Part shown: positions 30,216-45,153 of the stretch, in pieces
How the letters are laid out: the number at the start of each line of letters is the position of its first letter
How positions within the stretch are numbered: position 1 is the first letter of the stretch
NCBI RefSeq assembly: GCF_000002995.4
Contig: NW_025062477.1
Span: 5,304,649-5,368,648 of the forward strand
DNA from: Brugia malayi
Lineage: Eukaryota > Nematoda > Chromadorea > Rhabditida > Onchocercidae
Reading direction: 5' to 3'
DNA: 64,000 bases
Translations under genes and position numbers: made by a program
Notes under the pieces: generated by a model
What the model was told of the DNA's origin: nothing
The model's database searches: none
What the model saw: only the letters and a program-made list of their open reading frames with translations

Positions 30216-32399
30216 TTAATGAAATTGACGTAATAGTAATGTATATCGTTCTTCCAATGAATCCGGTTTAATTGAATTCCGATTACGATTCCAGTGATAA
30301 TGGCCAAATATAAGTGTTATTGCTAATTGATTGTACATTGACTGAATTGGTAGTAACACATATCCTTCAGTCATGTCACCACGACATAAAATGAAAAAAA
30401 AATACTTTTTATAATATTAATATGAATTAAGAATGATTTTTTAAAAAAAAAAAAACGATAAATTTCAGTTTTTTTTCTTTGTTCCGTTAAATTTCATTTA
30501 GTTTTATTCAATTATCTTAGGGTAGTAATTTGCAATCTTAGTAGCTAAATTGGAATAAATATTGAAAATGAATTTAATAGCTGCAAGCTTTTTTATACAA
30601 ACTATTAATATCATAGAGTTATTAGCATTGTAAATGTATTTTATTGAATCAATCACTAATAAGTGAATATTTCTTGGATCTAATTTATGATGTAATATTT
30701 GGAATTATTAAAAACAAAAAGATAAACTATTATTAAAAATGGAAAATGAGTCAAAAAAGTCAAATTTTATAATCGAAATTAACAATAGTTATAGTAATCG
30801 AAATGGTTTCTATTTTCAAATTTGAGTATATAACTATGAATCAAAAAAAAAAAAAAAAAAAGAAAAACCTAATTTTGGATCAGCAAGATGCTGTTGCATA
30901 CTATAAAATGATGAAGCAATTGCAATCAGAGAGGTATAAAAATACGTGAACGTGAAGCAAGCATAAACATATGCATACGTGAAGCATACGAGTGTTGCAA
31001 TACCAATGGTATTTAAAAGAAGTAACGATCGATCATAAGCTACCATTGGACCAACAAACTGAAAATATTTTGAGTGTTTTTAAATATTTAATTTTAAAAA
31101 AAAAAAATTTCTAAAAATAAACTAAAGATGTTTTTAATCGTCAAATTTTTTACAGGTTACATTGAATTTCTTAATTTGCTAATTTATGTTACCTCAAAAA
31201 GTAATGCTACAAGCGTTGGCGAATAAAATGGTGGCGATGGAAATACGCCACGATCCCAATTAATTAAAATGAAATGCGTTGATGCACCAATCCAAAATGA
31301 AAATACCAAAATAAGCCAACGACGTTCTGCTAAGCTTAATTTACTCTAAATTATATGAACAACAATATTTTTAAATACAAAACTTTTCCGCAATTTTTCG
31401 TAAAATTTTGAATAATCATCAAAATTTTCAAAATTTAACAAAAAAGTAATACTTTTTGAATGCTGTAACATAATAATCTATCAAAGAAATGAGGCGTTTG
31501 ATTGGTAAATTGTATTAGTTTGTATAATAAAATGACTGAATGATTAATTAGTTACACTAAATGTTCAATTAGTTAATTAATTAAATGACTAATTGCTGCA
31601 AGTAATTTACCACTGGAATTTTTTGATTCGTTAAGTATGCAAATAATGGCATCGCAATATAAATGAAAAATAAAGATGGAATTTCCTTTCTCAAAAATAA
31701 TGATAACAAATAATAGCCAATCCACATACTTGCAAATATTTCACCATAACATTTTGCTGCTATAATTATAATTGCCCAAAATTGACTTCTAAAAAGGATT
31801 CAATTTTATCATTTAAAACTATCAAATGATATATTTCATTTACATAAATTTCCAATTTTTTTATTTTTTCTCTTTTCCTAATGGTTCCACTAGGTTACAG
31901 TGTCGGCATTATCATTATCATCATCTGCTGACATTATCAACATCACTATCACCAATCAGCATCATCATCATCATTCTTTATCGTTATCACTATTATAGCA
32001 ATCTTCATCATCGTAATGATAAACATCATCATCAAGAGTTGTTTATATTTACTATTTGAATTCATTAAGGTATATACATTCTTCAAGATATATTGAATTT
32101 TTCACATTAAATTCTTTTTTGCTCTGTAAAATCATACATGTTCATACATTTGTTAAATTTTCAAATAAAATCAAAACTAACACCATGCAAGAAGTGAAAT
32201 TGAAAGAATTTGAAATTGGCGCTAATTGAAAACATTTTTGCAATTTTTCAATTTGAGTTTGATACAATGTCATTGGATATTTTTTAAGCATTGGCCATAA
32301 GCTAATGCGTAAATTAATAAAAAAAATGATAATTTCATTGATAAGTATAAAAGTTCCATCGATTATTTCACTGCTATATTGACTGAAGTACAAACACAT
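30216..32399 (-). CDS. Multi-pass membrane protein, paralog A of a divergent pair
   Basis: Unrecognised family. Exons: 32,399-32,182; 31,788-31,611; 31,345-31,193; 31,058-30,869; last exon ending 30,216 (TAA). With the last acceptor at 30,364 the total is 888 bases, 295 aa. Landmarks: QLAPISNSFNF, then FWAIIIIAAKCYGEIFASMW (TM), LSLAERRWLILVFSFWIGAS (TM), FPSPPFYSPTLVALLFE, the TM-rich VAYDRSLLLLNTIGIATL exon, and SMYNQLAITLIFGHYHWNRN near the end. Four to five hydrophobic segments suggest an integral membrane protein; there is no clear signal peptide. It is paralogous to the plus-strand gene at 33,603-36,237, with exons 2 and 3 of exactly equal size (178 and 153 bases). The last acceptor is ambiguous: an upstream in-frame region resembling the start of the paralog's last exon lacks an AG at the equivalent site. 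An intron contains an ATC-rich tract (about 31,905-32,035). Confidence 0.72.
31905..32035. repeat. ATC/CAT-rich degenerate trinucleotide tract
   Basis: Irregular runs of ATCATC and ATTATC within the first intron of paralog A. The plus-strand ORF across it (histidine/serine-rich) is a reading of the repeat. Confidence 0.7.
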
Positions 32400-32505
32400 A
32401 CAAAAAATAAATAAATAAAGATTAAATTAAGCTAAAAATACAAAATGTTTAATTTGTTTGATTTAATTATCTTTAACTGAAGCTCTTTCTTTCTTTCTCC
32501 TCTAT

Positions 32506-32741
32506 ACTGAACCAGCTTTCTCCGAAGCTCGATTCAATGAGGTTAAAATCATTTCAAAAGTAAAGGGATTCAACACTGAATGGTGGCTAATATTAATTTT
32601 GTGATTGTGGTAATGATATCATAGTTTTCCAATGTTTCAGGTTACAAATGAAGTTTCGAATTACATCAAGAAAATCGGCTACAATCCAAAAGCTGTTGCT
32701 TTTGTCCCGATCTCAGGTTTTAATGGCGACAATATGTTGGA
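32506..32741 (+). pseudogene. Inverted 236-bp copy of an EF-1alpha gene piece, intron included
   Basis: Bases 32,506-32,741 are, as far as I can see by eye, identical to the reverse complement of 39,704-39,939 in the EF-1alpha gene. The copied piece covers the last 36 bases of exon 2, the whole 99-base intron and the first 101 bases of exon 3 ([20 protein letters not shown] region). It cannot make a protein by itself. The retained intron rules out a reverse-transcribed origin and points to a recent DNA-level duplication or an assembly join. Pyrimidine-rich sequence flanks both ends. It sits 107 bases upstream of the ATG of paralog A, between two divergent genes. Confidence 0.9.
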
Positions 32742-33037
32742 TTTTCTTTTCTTCAGTTAATTTTCTTTTCTTTTTTACGTCACCGATATATTATGACATA
32801 GGAATTTGATTAGTACGTAACAATGCTTAGAATTTTGCTGGTATTTTATGATAACTTTTATTAAATTTTAAAGTAAGCAATAATTTATTACTTCTATTTT
32901 TCATTTAGATTTATGAGACCCAATAAAAGGAAAATCAGTGATTAAATTAATCAGAATATAAGCTAATTAATAAATATCTGAAATTAATGACTAACTGATG
33001 AGTAAAATTTATTAAATATAAAGTAATCAAAAACAAA

Positions 33038-33244
33038 CTATCGAAAAACAGCTTCAATTGACTTAAGTGAATCGAACAAACTTTCCTCATTCATTTGAAT
33101 AATATCACGTAATTCCTGATTTATTATTTCATTAGTTATTTCAGTTTCAGAATTCATTGATATCTTTAGTGATCGAGAAATATCAGAGCTTTCTTTCAAT
33201 GGAAAAGCAATCTCTCGTGAAAACTTCTCTTTTTCATTTTTCAT
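33038..33244 (-). CDS. Candidate 68-aa acidic protein, unrecognised
   Basis: A single-exon ORF from ATG at 33,244 to TAG at 33,038. Its composition (Glu, Ser, Ile, Asp, Lys; for example EIINQELRDIIQMNEESLFD) is far from what random AT-rich sequence gives and predicts amphipathic helices. A TTAG acceptor ends one base before the ATG, which suits SL trans-splicing or a terminal exon. It lies in the divergent region between the two membrane-protein paralogs, on the same strand as paralog A and about 640 bases upstream of it, so a shared transcript is possible. No function can be inferred. Confidence 0.4.
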   Translation of the reverse strand: MKNEKEKFSREIAFPLKESSDISRSLKISMNSETEITNEIINQELRDIIQMNEESLFDSLKSIEAVFR

Positions 33245-33602
33245 TCTAATTTTTTAATCAAAATTAGCAAAGTATTAAATGCAAAAATTTAGCAACTATT
33301 TACAAACTGTAAATTATAATAACTAAAAGATATTTAGAAATTTGTAACTATTTAAGTAAATTTGTGTTTGATAAATTTTGCATATTAATTTTTTACCAAA
33401 TATCTTTAAAAAATTTTTAATAAGCTTTGCATCATTGTAATTTGAGTAAACGAAAATGTCTGATTATATCAAATAAAGTTTAGGTAATTTAATTTTGGTA
33501 AATACCATTTTATTATATTTAATTTATTACAATATTTATTAAGTTAATAAGTTATTCATCTTGTCATACAAATTATTAAAATAGTTTAAAATTAAGGCAA
33601 AG

Positions 33603-35296
33603 ATGTGCAACAGTGAAGAAAAATTGCTACAAAATCAATGTGTAGCAAATGTTTTACAAATATATTTAAATGATTTCAAAGAAATCATTTGTGATATTGG
33701 ATTGATAACTTATCGATTGAGTAAGACATTGATCCAATCATGGATCATAAAAATTACTCAATTTCCTAAAAATGTTGTCGATTCATCAGTTCAGGAATTC
33801 AAGCACTTCTTTGATTTGGGACCAATACCAAATGATTTTGATTATTCATTTTTGACGATGTGAGTTTTGATAAAAACAAAAAAAAGAAAAACTGAAAGTT
33901 GATTTATGAAATTAAAATTTTAAATTTATACCTATTCCAAATCATTTATAATATCAAATAATGATAAAGTGATAAGCTCAAAGCATTATCATTCTTTATC
34001 TCTTCTTCTATCTCCAATATATCATCTAGTAACTTCTCGGAAGATTTATTTTATTCATTAAACGAGAAAGTTAATTAAAAAAGAGAAGGATGATTAAAAC
34101 TTACATAACATCAAATTATTTACAGTTGAAAATTTATTTGCGTAATCTAAAGATGGTGGGTAAATTAAATTTCAAATTTACTGTAATAAATGAATGAATT
34201 TAAAATTTGACAAGATTTCAATTATTTTGTTTTAATTTAAATTTTAATAATATAAAATATTATTTTAGTAGTAATTTCTGGGATTATATTATTATTAATG
34301 CAAAATGTTATGGTGAAAATTTTGCCAATTCTTACATTGGTCATGTAATACTATCAAAATTTGCAGCAAGCAATATGCTATCTTTTATTTTTTTGCATAT
34401 TTTACTACCAAAATTAGCATTTCTTTTACATCGTAAAATATCAATGGTAAATTCTCAGACAAAATTGAAATCTTTTTTCTTCTCTTTTGTTTAAAATTTA
34501 AAATTAAATTTTCAAATAAAAAAAACTTAAGTTGACAATTTAAAAGATTACAGAAAAAAATTATAATAATTATGAAAATATTATTATTTTATAGCAAACA
34601 TTCGGTTTATCAGAACGAAGATTTTGCGCTCTAATATTATCATTTATGATAGGAGCAGGTACACATCAATTATATTTAAAATGGCAACAACCTATCCTAC
34701 CTGTACCGCCATATTATTCGCCATTTGTGGTAGCATTTGTTGTTGAGGTCAATAATACCTGTAGCAATAGTTTCTCTTTTTTGATAGAATTTGAAACTCA
34801 AATTTTGAGAATTTTATGTTCGAAAAATTTGGATTTTTCGTTTTTTTTTTTGGTTAATAAGTAATATTATTGGCAGAAGAAATTTTGGAGGATGAACATG
34901 TAAAATCTTTTTCAAAACATTTTATTTATTAAAATAAATATGTAAGTTTTTCTAAAAACTTTTGAACTTGAATTCGATCAAAATCACAAATTCCATTTGA
35001 AATATATAATTATAAGTCTTATCAAATGAGTTTTGTTTTTTTTTCTTACAGTTTATTTGTCCAAAAATTGGTCAAAACCGACGAAAATTCTTATCTTATC
35101 CGATATGTTCAGCAACATTGTTATGCATTGTATATGGTATTTTTTATCAGCAATTTGATTTCATTTACTTATTTTCAACAATTGTTGCTATCGGCTTTAC
35201 ATTTGCAAATTTGCAACGATTATTAGGAAAAGGCTATTGTAAGCATATATTATTTAAAAATAAAAATAATATAATATAAAAATAAAATAACACTAT

Positions 35297-35358
<62 letters not shown>

Positions 35359-36237
35359 CACTATAAAAATAATGATAAGATGCATCATTGCATTATACCA
35401 TTGTAACTCATTGAATATCATATATTTTTATAAATTGATTGTAAAGCATTTATTTTTAGATTTTCAAAACCTTGAAAAGCTGCAATTTCAAAACTTGAAT
35501 ACCCTCATAAAATTTGATCATTTTATCACAGGAGTTCAGAGCAACTCTTATTTCGATCAAAAACTTCCGTTATAATTTATGAAATTTTTATTTTGAAAAA
35601 TCTAAATAAAAAAAGTGATGAAGGAGATTGATTTGCTGAATAATTTTAACCTTTTCTTTATCGTCCCTTAATTACATATATTGTGTTTTAACATTTCAAG
35701 TAACCTCAAAAAATATATGTAATACGGATATCTCATTTCATTTTTATACGAAATTATCATTTGTTTATGTTATGAAATTCTCTTTTACTACTTTGAAATA
35801 AGTAATTGCACTTTTCCATAGCACTCCTCCAAAAGTGCCGAAAAATAAAGGCAAAATCACTGATATGTCACAAAATATAATACTTTAGGCTTGTTCACAT
35901 ACCATAAACACAGATTTGCTCAATTTTTAAGTAATAAATGACAATTTTCGTCATTTTAAATGAGATTGAAATTATGAATAATTGAACGTGGAGCATTAGG
36001 CAATTCAATTAATTTTAATAATCTAAATAAACCATAACCATTCACATAACTGATGATTATTTTATTACAGATCGAAGCGACTATGCGACAGCTCACAATC
36101 ACATAGCACTGCCAATAAATTCCATGTACAATCAGCTCATATGCACTATACTTTTCGGCACTTATATTCCTAATCGAGCACCACATGAAGCTATTCCCGA
36201 TGCTTTTGAGGAACAATATACAATGATTGCACATTAA
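33603..36237 (+). CDS. Multi-pass membrane protein, paralog B of a divergent pair
   Basis: Unrecognised family; paralog of the minus-strand gene at 30,216-32,399. Five exons in phase sum to 942 bases (313 aa): 33,603-33,859; 34,269-34,446; 34,595-34,747; 35,052-35,238; 36,071-36,237 (TAA). Landmarks shared with paralog A: FDLGPIPNDFDY, FWDYIIINAKCYGENFANSY, LSERRFCALILSFMIGAGTH, PVPPYYSPFVVAFVVE, and in the last exon LPINSMYNQLICTILFG. Four to five hydrophobic segments predict an integral membrane protein with a cytosolic or lumenal N-terminal region of about 85 residues. The two proteins are clearly diverged (roughly a third identical by eye) while exon sizes are kept, so the duplication is old. 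The last intron (about 830 bases) holds a long AAT repeat. An antisense 118-codon ORF over the last exon is a shadow. Confidence 0.74.
35299..35358. repeat. (AAT)n microsatellite, about 20 units
   Basis: An uninterrupted run of about 60 bases of TAA/AAT units within the last intron of paralog B. Its length makes it a likely polymorphic marker. Confidence 0.95.
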
Positions 36238-36239
36238 AA

Positions 36240-36690
36240 CTACATAGTAATAACATTGAGATGAAGCAAAAATGTTAATCTCAATAACTTCATTTATTGG
36301 TTGCAATAGCAAAATTAATTCCTACAAAGTATAACTCTAAAATCTCATCATGATATGCAAGAAGCAATAAGATGGAATATCAGCAAATCTATTTAAGTGC
36401 TTCATAGGGCAGTAGCATATGTTTTGCAGAGAAATGATGAATGAATGATAGCAGAGCAATCCCTAAAATGATTGATCCAATCAACATGACAGATCAAGAG
36501 AAAGGGAAAGTGAAATTAATGAAGAATAACTCTAAAACAATTAAACGTCTATGAAATAAACTTTAGACAGACGTAACTCCAACAGCTATGCTGGACATCC
36601 ATATTTTAACGGAGCAAATGTTGCAAACATAGGAGAAAATAATCCCTAGTAGATTAATGATTAACTTATGCCGCAAGCATCAACTTTTGT
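36240..36690. other. Gap between paralog B and the candidate exon cluster
   Basis: 3' flank of paralog B. An AATAAA near 36,554 could end its transcript. I see no coding exon here. Confidence 0.4.
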
Positions 36691-38017
36691 TTATTTTGCG
36701 TCGTCTTTTCTGCTGACATTTTTGAATCGTGCTTGGCCACTTTTTTTTAATGGATTTCCTCTTTTCTCTACTTTGTTTTCTGCAAATACATTTGAAAATT
36801 AGACAATCAAATAACCGATAGCTTAATGAAGTGCACTTTTATCAATGTTCATTATTTTGTATATATTTCCAATTCCCGAAATTCCTTCTTACTAAATTGT
36901 ATATACTTCAAACTTCCTACGCATCATCTATAACATAATTTAAAAAAAAAAAAAAAAAAAAAAAAGACTGAATTATGTCTCAACAATATTATAAGCCTGT
37001 TATGGTGCTAACGAGTCTTACATCAATTTTTGTAAAAACTATCTCTACATAAATATCTATTCACATAAGTAATAGATAACAGTCATTAATATTGAAACAC
37101 TCCACTAAACATTAAGAATTACTGAAGTAGTTAGCTGATCCAATAAACCCTATATAATATCAAATAATTGCAAAATATATAATAACTGACACTTCATTGT
37201 TGTGTTCTTTACGATGAAATTTACAAAATCCGGATTTCGCCGTACTTTTTTTTAACTGAACATTATTAGTTATGTTTTTCTTTCTTGTCGGCTCATTTTC
37301 TGGTTTAAGGAGAATATACCTGCAAAATAAGCAAATTTTCATTTCAATATGTTTCAAGGTGATTCAGATATAAAGAAGGTTAAATTTATAGTAATACTGA
37401 AATAGAAAATGCATTTAAAAAGTCGCAGGAACTTATAGATCCGTAAAGGATATATTTTTTTGCATACACCCATACCCTTGTATCTTGTACTACATAAATT
37501 TTGGAATTTGGAGAACAAAATCAAATCACAACCCCTCTATTAGGCGCTTTTTGTTTCAAGTGTGGACACTGTCCGTTCCTGAATAATCCAGCCTTTTCAC
37601 CGTATGAGTAACTTTTTTTTTTTGGATCGAACGAATCTACAAACAAACTAAATATTACTTCAGACTGCCACTTTGTATTGTGTCCTGGGAAGTGCTAGCT
37701 GGAGTGAATTCGATGTTATAATTGATCAAAGTATGGACCGTTGAAGCCATCAACTGGAATGTCACATTTTGATGTTGCACACTAATATTAAAGCGAACTT
37801 TGCCACCTGATTCTTGGAAAAAATTACGGAACTCAAAACCAATGCAACTAACTTTGCCAGAACAGAATGACAAGACGAGGCCTTTCAATAGAAATTAAGG
37901 ACTGTACACACCTTATCCACATTAACACGTCTTCCATCTGCACCTGCTCTCAGCGCCTCATCCAGCTTTTTTTGCTTTAGCATCCTTGAAAAGTACCAGC
38001 AATTCCTCAGTGTAAAT
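36691..38017 (-). other. Cluster of candidate exons, gene model unresolved
   Basis: Four stretches look coding on the minus strand but do not assemble cleanly. (1) 38,017-37,912, bounded by TTTCCAG and GTGTGT, reads MLKQKKLDEALRAGADGRRV and NVDK in one open frame. (2) About 37,850-37,655, open with GGKVRFNISVQHQNVTFQLM, ends in a TAA. (3) About 37,321-37,203, between TTTGCAG and GTGTCA, reads KPENEPTRKKN and KSGFCKFHRKEHNNE, strongly basic. (4) 36,779-36,691, after TTTGCAG, reads NPLKKSGQARFKNVSRKDDA and a TAA. They are less AT-rich than the flanks. Phases between them do not match with the sites I can see, so this may be one gene with missed exons, two small genes, or decayed sequence. It lies just downstream of EF-1alpha on the same strand. 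I do not recognise the product. Confidence 0.3.
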
Positions 38018-38627
38018 CTGGAAAGCGCACATCACGACCACAAACTTAACCACCTCCCAAAATATACCACCAAAATACACAGGTAAAACACCTAGCTAAA
38101 AACGCCCCAGAATTTTGAAACCACAAGCCCACCTCACTATTACATATCACAAGGCGACTGGGTGCCTAGCATGGCTAAAGGCTGTTCTTCAATAATATGA
38201 AGGTCAGAAACACTGAAATATCATATTGCCTTTTTCAACCCAATATCATGTTTTTGCTACATTCAGCATTTGCACCAATGCTTGCGAAACCCCAAAATCA
38301 TAATTTTATCAACAAAAGAAACGAATAATCGATGACGGTCCAACATTTCAAACATAAGCCAAGGCAATTTAATGAAAACACAAATGTTTTACCACTTCCA
38401 TTAAACATAACGATGTAATAACAACAAACATTGCCAAAATTCAAAGGTAATTTCTTGCTAAAGATTTTAAAGAAATCATACTAATTTTAACGAAGCTGTT
38501 GAATCATATTTAGAAGAAAGCACCATCCAACCCACGAGATAAAAAATTTCCTTTCCATCAATAACAAGTTAACGTATGGGTAATAATATCTAACGACTTC
38601 GCCTTCATAAACCCCCCTTCTTAAAAA

Positions 38628-41660
<3,033 letters not shown>

Positions 41661-42856
41661 TACCATCGTGTCACCCTAATAATGCATTACTACTGTAGTT
41701 ACATTTCCTTTTTTTGCATTAGAATAAGAGCTATTAATAGAATAATCAGTACTGCAATAACAATCGTTGTTGCTTCTTTCCCTTCCATTCATAAATATCA
41801 AATGCTTCCATTAAATAGTACCAATAGAAAGTGTAAACTGAACAATTATTCTAAAAGTGATGTCACTGTCATCTTACAATCATTCCAATCAATATTCGCA
41901 AATATTGGGTGATATTACTTACATGTGAAGTGCTCCTATCAAATAGTGTAAATAGAATGATTGACAATTAACTAAGTAATATGAGAAAAACGAAAAGAAA
42001 ATGAATAATTTGTAATTGTTCTCACTTAATCTATAACTCATCTTCATCTATAATCATTACGACAATCTTATACAGTTTATTCATTTTTCCATAAGTTATT
42101 ACTTATAGAAATATACGAAGACAATATGTAAACCTATAGGAAATTAATGTTTATTAGGTTTTATAACGTATTCTTAGTCAAAAAAAAGAGAAAAATGATA
42201 ACGGTTAAATTAGAAGGTATGTTCAGGGCAGAGTTAACTTCACACAACTAACCTAAGCAAGAAGAAAAATTGAACAGGTAATAAACATTTTACTGAATGA
42301 CCTGAACGAAAGCATTCCTCATCGCATCATTCTCCTCCCCCTCCCTCTATCAACTTACTCTTTCTCTAACAGTAACGAAATCTATCAGCATGCGAATTTA
42401 GGTAACATTTTAATTTGATACTTTCCAAACTGCAAACAACATTGATGAAAATAACCGTATGCATATTAGCAGTCTATTTCTACATAGCTAATATTTTAAA
42501 ATTCTAAACGAGTAAGTCAATCCTGATTTGAACCAGCTGTGATTTATGAGTAGTTTTAACTTGCAAACCGAATTAGTACCTAAAAAAAATCAATTGTGGT
42601 GATCGAAAGGAACTATTCCGAAAATTGCAACACAAAAGAGACATATACATAGTTAGTATTTTAAAATCCTAAACTAATTTGAAAAAGCTAATATTTCTTA
42701 TTTTTTTCTTTAGGTTGTGAACATTGATAGCTTAATAAAAATTAATGAACCAGACAAGGACAATATTTGATCACTGCATATAGTTTCCTAGCAAATAAAA
42801 AATAATGATAATGTTCTAGGGAAAGTTCGCGGGATACTTGATAAAATTTGAAATTA
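41661..42856. other. Intergenic region without supported genes
   Basis: AT-rich sequence between the EF-1alpha upstream region and the small candidate gene at 42,857-43,406. No splice-bounded exon was found on either strand. Confidence 0.5.
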
Positions 42857-43406
42857 CTAATCTTTCCCGAAATTCAAGGTCAATATTATGGGACTGCGAA
42901 AATGATGAGTTTGAGAAGGATTCTAGCAAAATGTAACAATTATATACGAAACTTTTAGTATGTTAGCATTTACACTCGTAAAATGTGACATAATGGACGA
43001 CGACATAAAATAGACGTAAGAAGTGAGTAAACGACATGAAACAAATATAAAACGTGAAAAGCACATACGTGAAACGTGATGAAAGATAAAAAATAGTTGC
43101 AGTCACATATGACGAAAGAAATTTGCAATCACTTACTCCCAAGCATTTACTAGAGACAGGAAGGAGAGTTGGAGAAATTCGCCTAAACAATGACTGAGAT
43201 CATAGTTTTCATAGCGGCCAAGGTCGTGAATATGCAGTATGTCATGTCGAGATACTAGTGAAACGTTGCAGCTTAAAAATGATTTCATCCTATTGAAAAC
43301 AACTACCATGGCATGAAGTTTTGTGGCGCATTTGTCCTTCTGATAATAATTGACGTGATGAATCCTTTTGATAATTACTGACATGATGGGGAGGCATTTG
43401 GCTCAT
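42857..43406 (-). CDS. Candidate three-exon gene for an 84-aa protein, unrecognised
   Basis: Exons 43,406-43,307, 43,254-43,137 and 42,893-42,857 (TAG) join in phase with acceptors CACTAG and TTTTCGCAG and donors GTAGTT and GTAAGT. The first exon is preceded by a TTCCACACAG acceptor ten bases before the ATG, which suits SL trans-splicing. The product starts MSQMPPHHVSNYQKDSSRQL, continues through DILHIHDLGRYENYDLSHCL and ends NAWDPIILTLNFGKD. It is polar and His-rich with a short hydrophobic patch (FLQLSFLSLV) and no signal peptide. The base composition is less AT-rich than the surroundings. It could be a young or fast-evolving gene or a chance chain of sites; the first intron is only 52 bases. 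Confidence 0.35.
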
Positions 43407-45153
43407 TATCTAGGCACTGTGTGGAATTGGAATATTCAAATATTTTGTTTTCAAAAAAATTAAAGTACACGTTATGAAATGAATTAATTCTGTAATTGAG
43501 AAATTACAACATTAATTTAATTTTCAACAATTTTATTCAAGAATCGAAAAGTTAAAATATTTTAGGACGGAAAGAAATAGTTGTCATTTGTTTTGTACGT
43601 TCCTTTTCACCACTCTGTTCTTACCATGGAGGTCAATTCATTTGACCTTTATGGGAATAATAACGTTCAGAGTTACTTGTCATTGTTCTTCCGATTTTTC
43701 TGCAGGCAAAGCTGCTAATTGATTCTGCTTTACGAAGTAATGGAAAAAAAATTGGCCAGAATCATCAAAATTTCAAAAATGTCAAGTCGCTTTAGTTTCA
43801 TTCTTCAATCATTTTAATAAACTTTATTTCTAAATTTTAATTCCTATAGTATCTGATAGACCTAATTGTAATATTTTTACTAAAACTCTTGTTGACAAAA
43901 ATGAGAGATAACTTTGGTTAAAATCCTTGTCTATGATACTTAAAATGGGTTTGAATAATGAATTTAATAATAATGAAAAAAAGGATGGAAAGCTCGTTTA
44001 AACTTAACGTTACTGCTATGTGAGCTGACCTACCCTCAATAATTTGACCTCTATGAATTAGCAGAAACATTCTCAAGATATCATCTATTACTTCTAAAAC
44101 TCATAAAAATCACTAACCTTTACCGAAGACTTGTGATATAAGTTTTCGTTCCTACAAAATTGATACCTACAATTTTAGTTTGGATTTAAATTTGAAAAAG
44201 AATGTATAATTTGCTGTATTTGAAATGATAAATTTATAAATTATTTATACATTATCAAATGTTTGTTGAGAAAATGTAGAAATTAAATTTGAATCGTGTT
44301 TAAGAATGAAAATGATGTTTAGCAAATTTTATTTTTGGAATTCTTGATTTAAAAAAGTTCCGAAAAAATTGGATTTTAGGACAAATCAAATTTGAATCAA
44401 AAATAAATAAATTTAAGACAAACAAATAAATTTGAATCAAAACTTCTAGCGAAAACTTTTCTCTGAAACAAAAGCTTATTTGGTATAACCGACTTTGCGT
44501 CTCCTACTCCAATGGACAAAATTCAATTTATTTATTCACTTATTTGTTTTTATTTTTATTTCATTTAATTAATCAATTTTATTTATTTTTTAATATGTTT
44601 ATTTACTCATTTTATTTAATTAATTTATTTATCTTTTATCTATTTATTTATCTCCCTATTTGATTTACTCAGTTATTTAATTAATTTGCTTTCCTTTTGT
44701 TTTTTTTCTTGCTATTTCAGCAACATTCAACTTGATTTCTCTTTTATGATAAGCAACAAAAAAGCGTTATGATTAGATATAGTGATAATTACAGTGTGCA
44801 AGAAACACTGATAATCAAATTTGTCCTACTACCCTTTATTGTCTTTTGATCTCTAAATTTGTAGTTTTTGCTTATCAGTGATTATTTCTAAGTTCAGAAA
44901 TAATCATATGCATGGCGTAATTAAGCAAATTAACAGTTAATAATGATTATCAGAAATGTTAGTGATGTAATAATGTAATTACTTGTAATCTAAATGAAAT
45001 TTCATTTCAAAAAAAAAGTTGGCACATAAAATTGTTTCATTTAAATTAGCTACTGATTGTATCATTAATAGTGATTTGCAGATGAATTATTCCCAACATT
45101 ATATATACTTATTAAAATTTAAATCTTCTAAAGTTTTTAGAAGAAAAAAGTTG

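Noticed and set aside
32506..32741. Reading the EF-1alpha fragment as a retrotransposed pseudogene
   Set aside because: The 99-base intron is retained and identical, so it was copied from DNA, not from spliced mRNA.
35956..36312. 118-codon minus-strand ORF
   Set aside because: Antisense to the last exon of paralog B, whose plus-strand reading aligns with paralog A; this ORF is a shadow.
43133..43384. 83-codon minus-strand ORF read as one continuous exon
   Set aside because: A better model splices the same region in phase (43,406-43,307 and 43,254-43,137), leaving this ORF as a mixture of intron and exon.
44520..44690. TTTA-rich stretch as a regulatory element
   Set aside because: It is ordinary low-complexity sequence like many others in this AT-rich genome.
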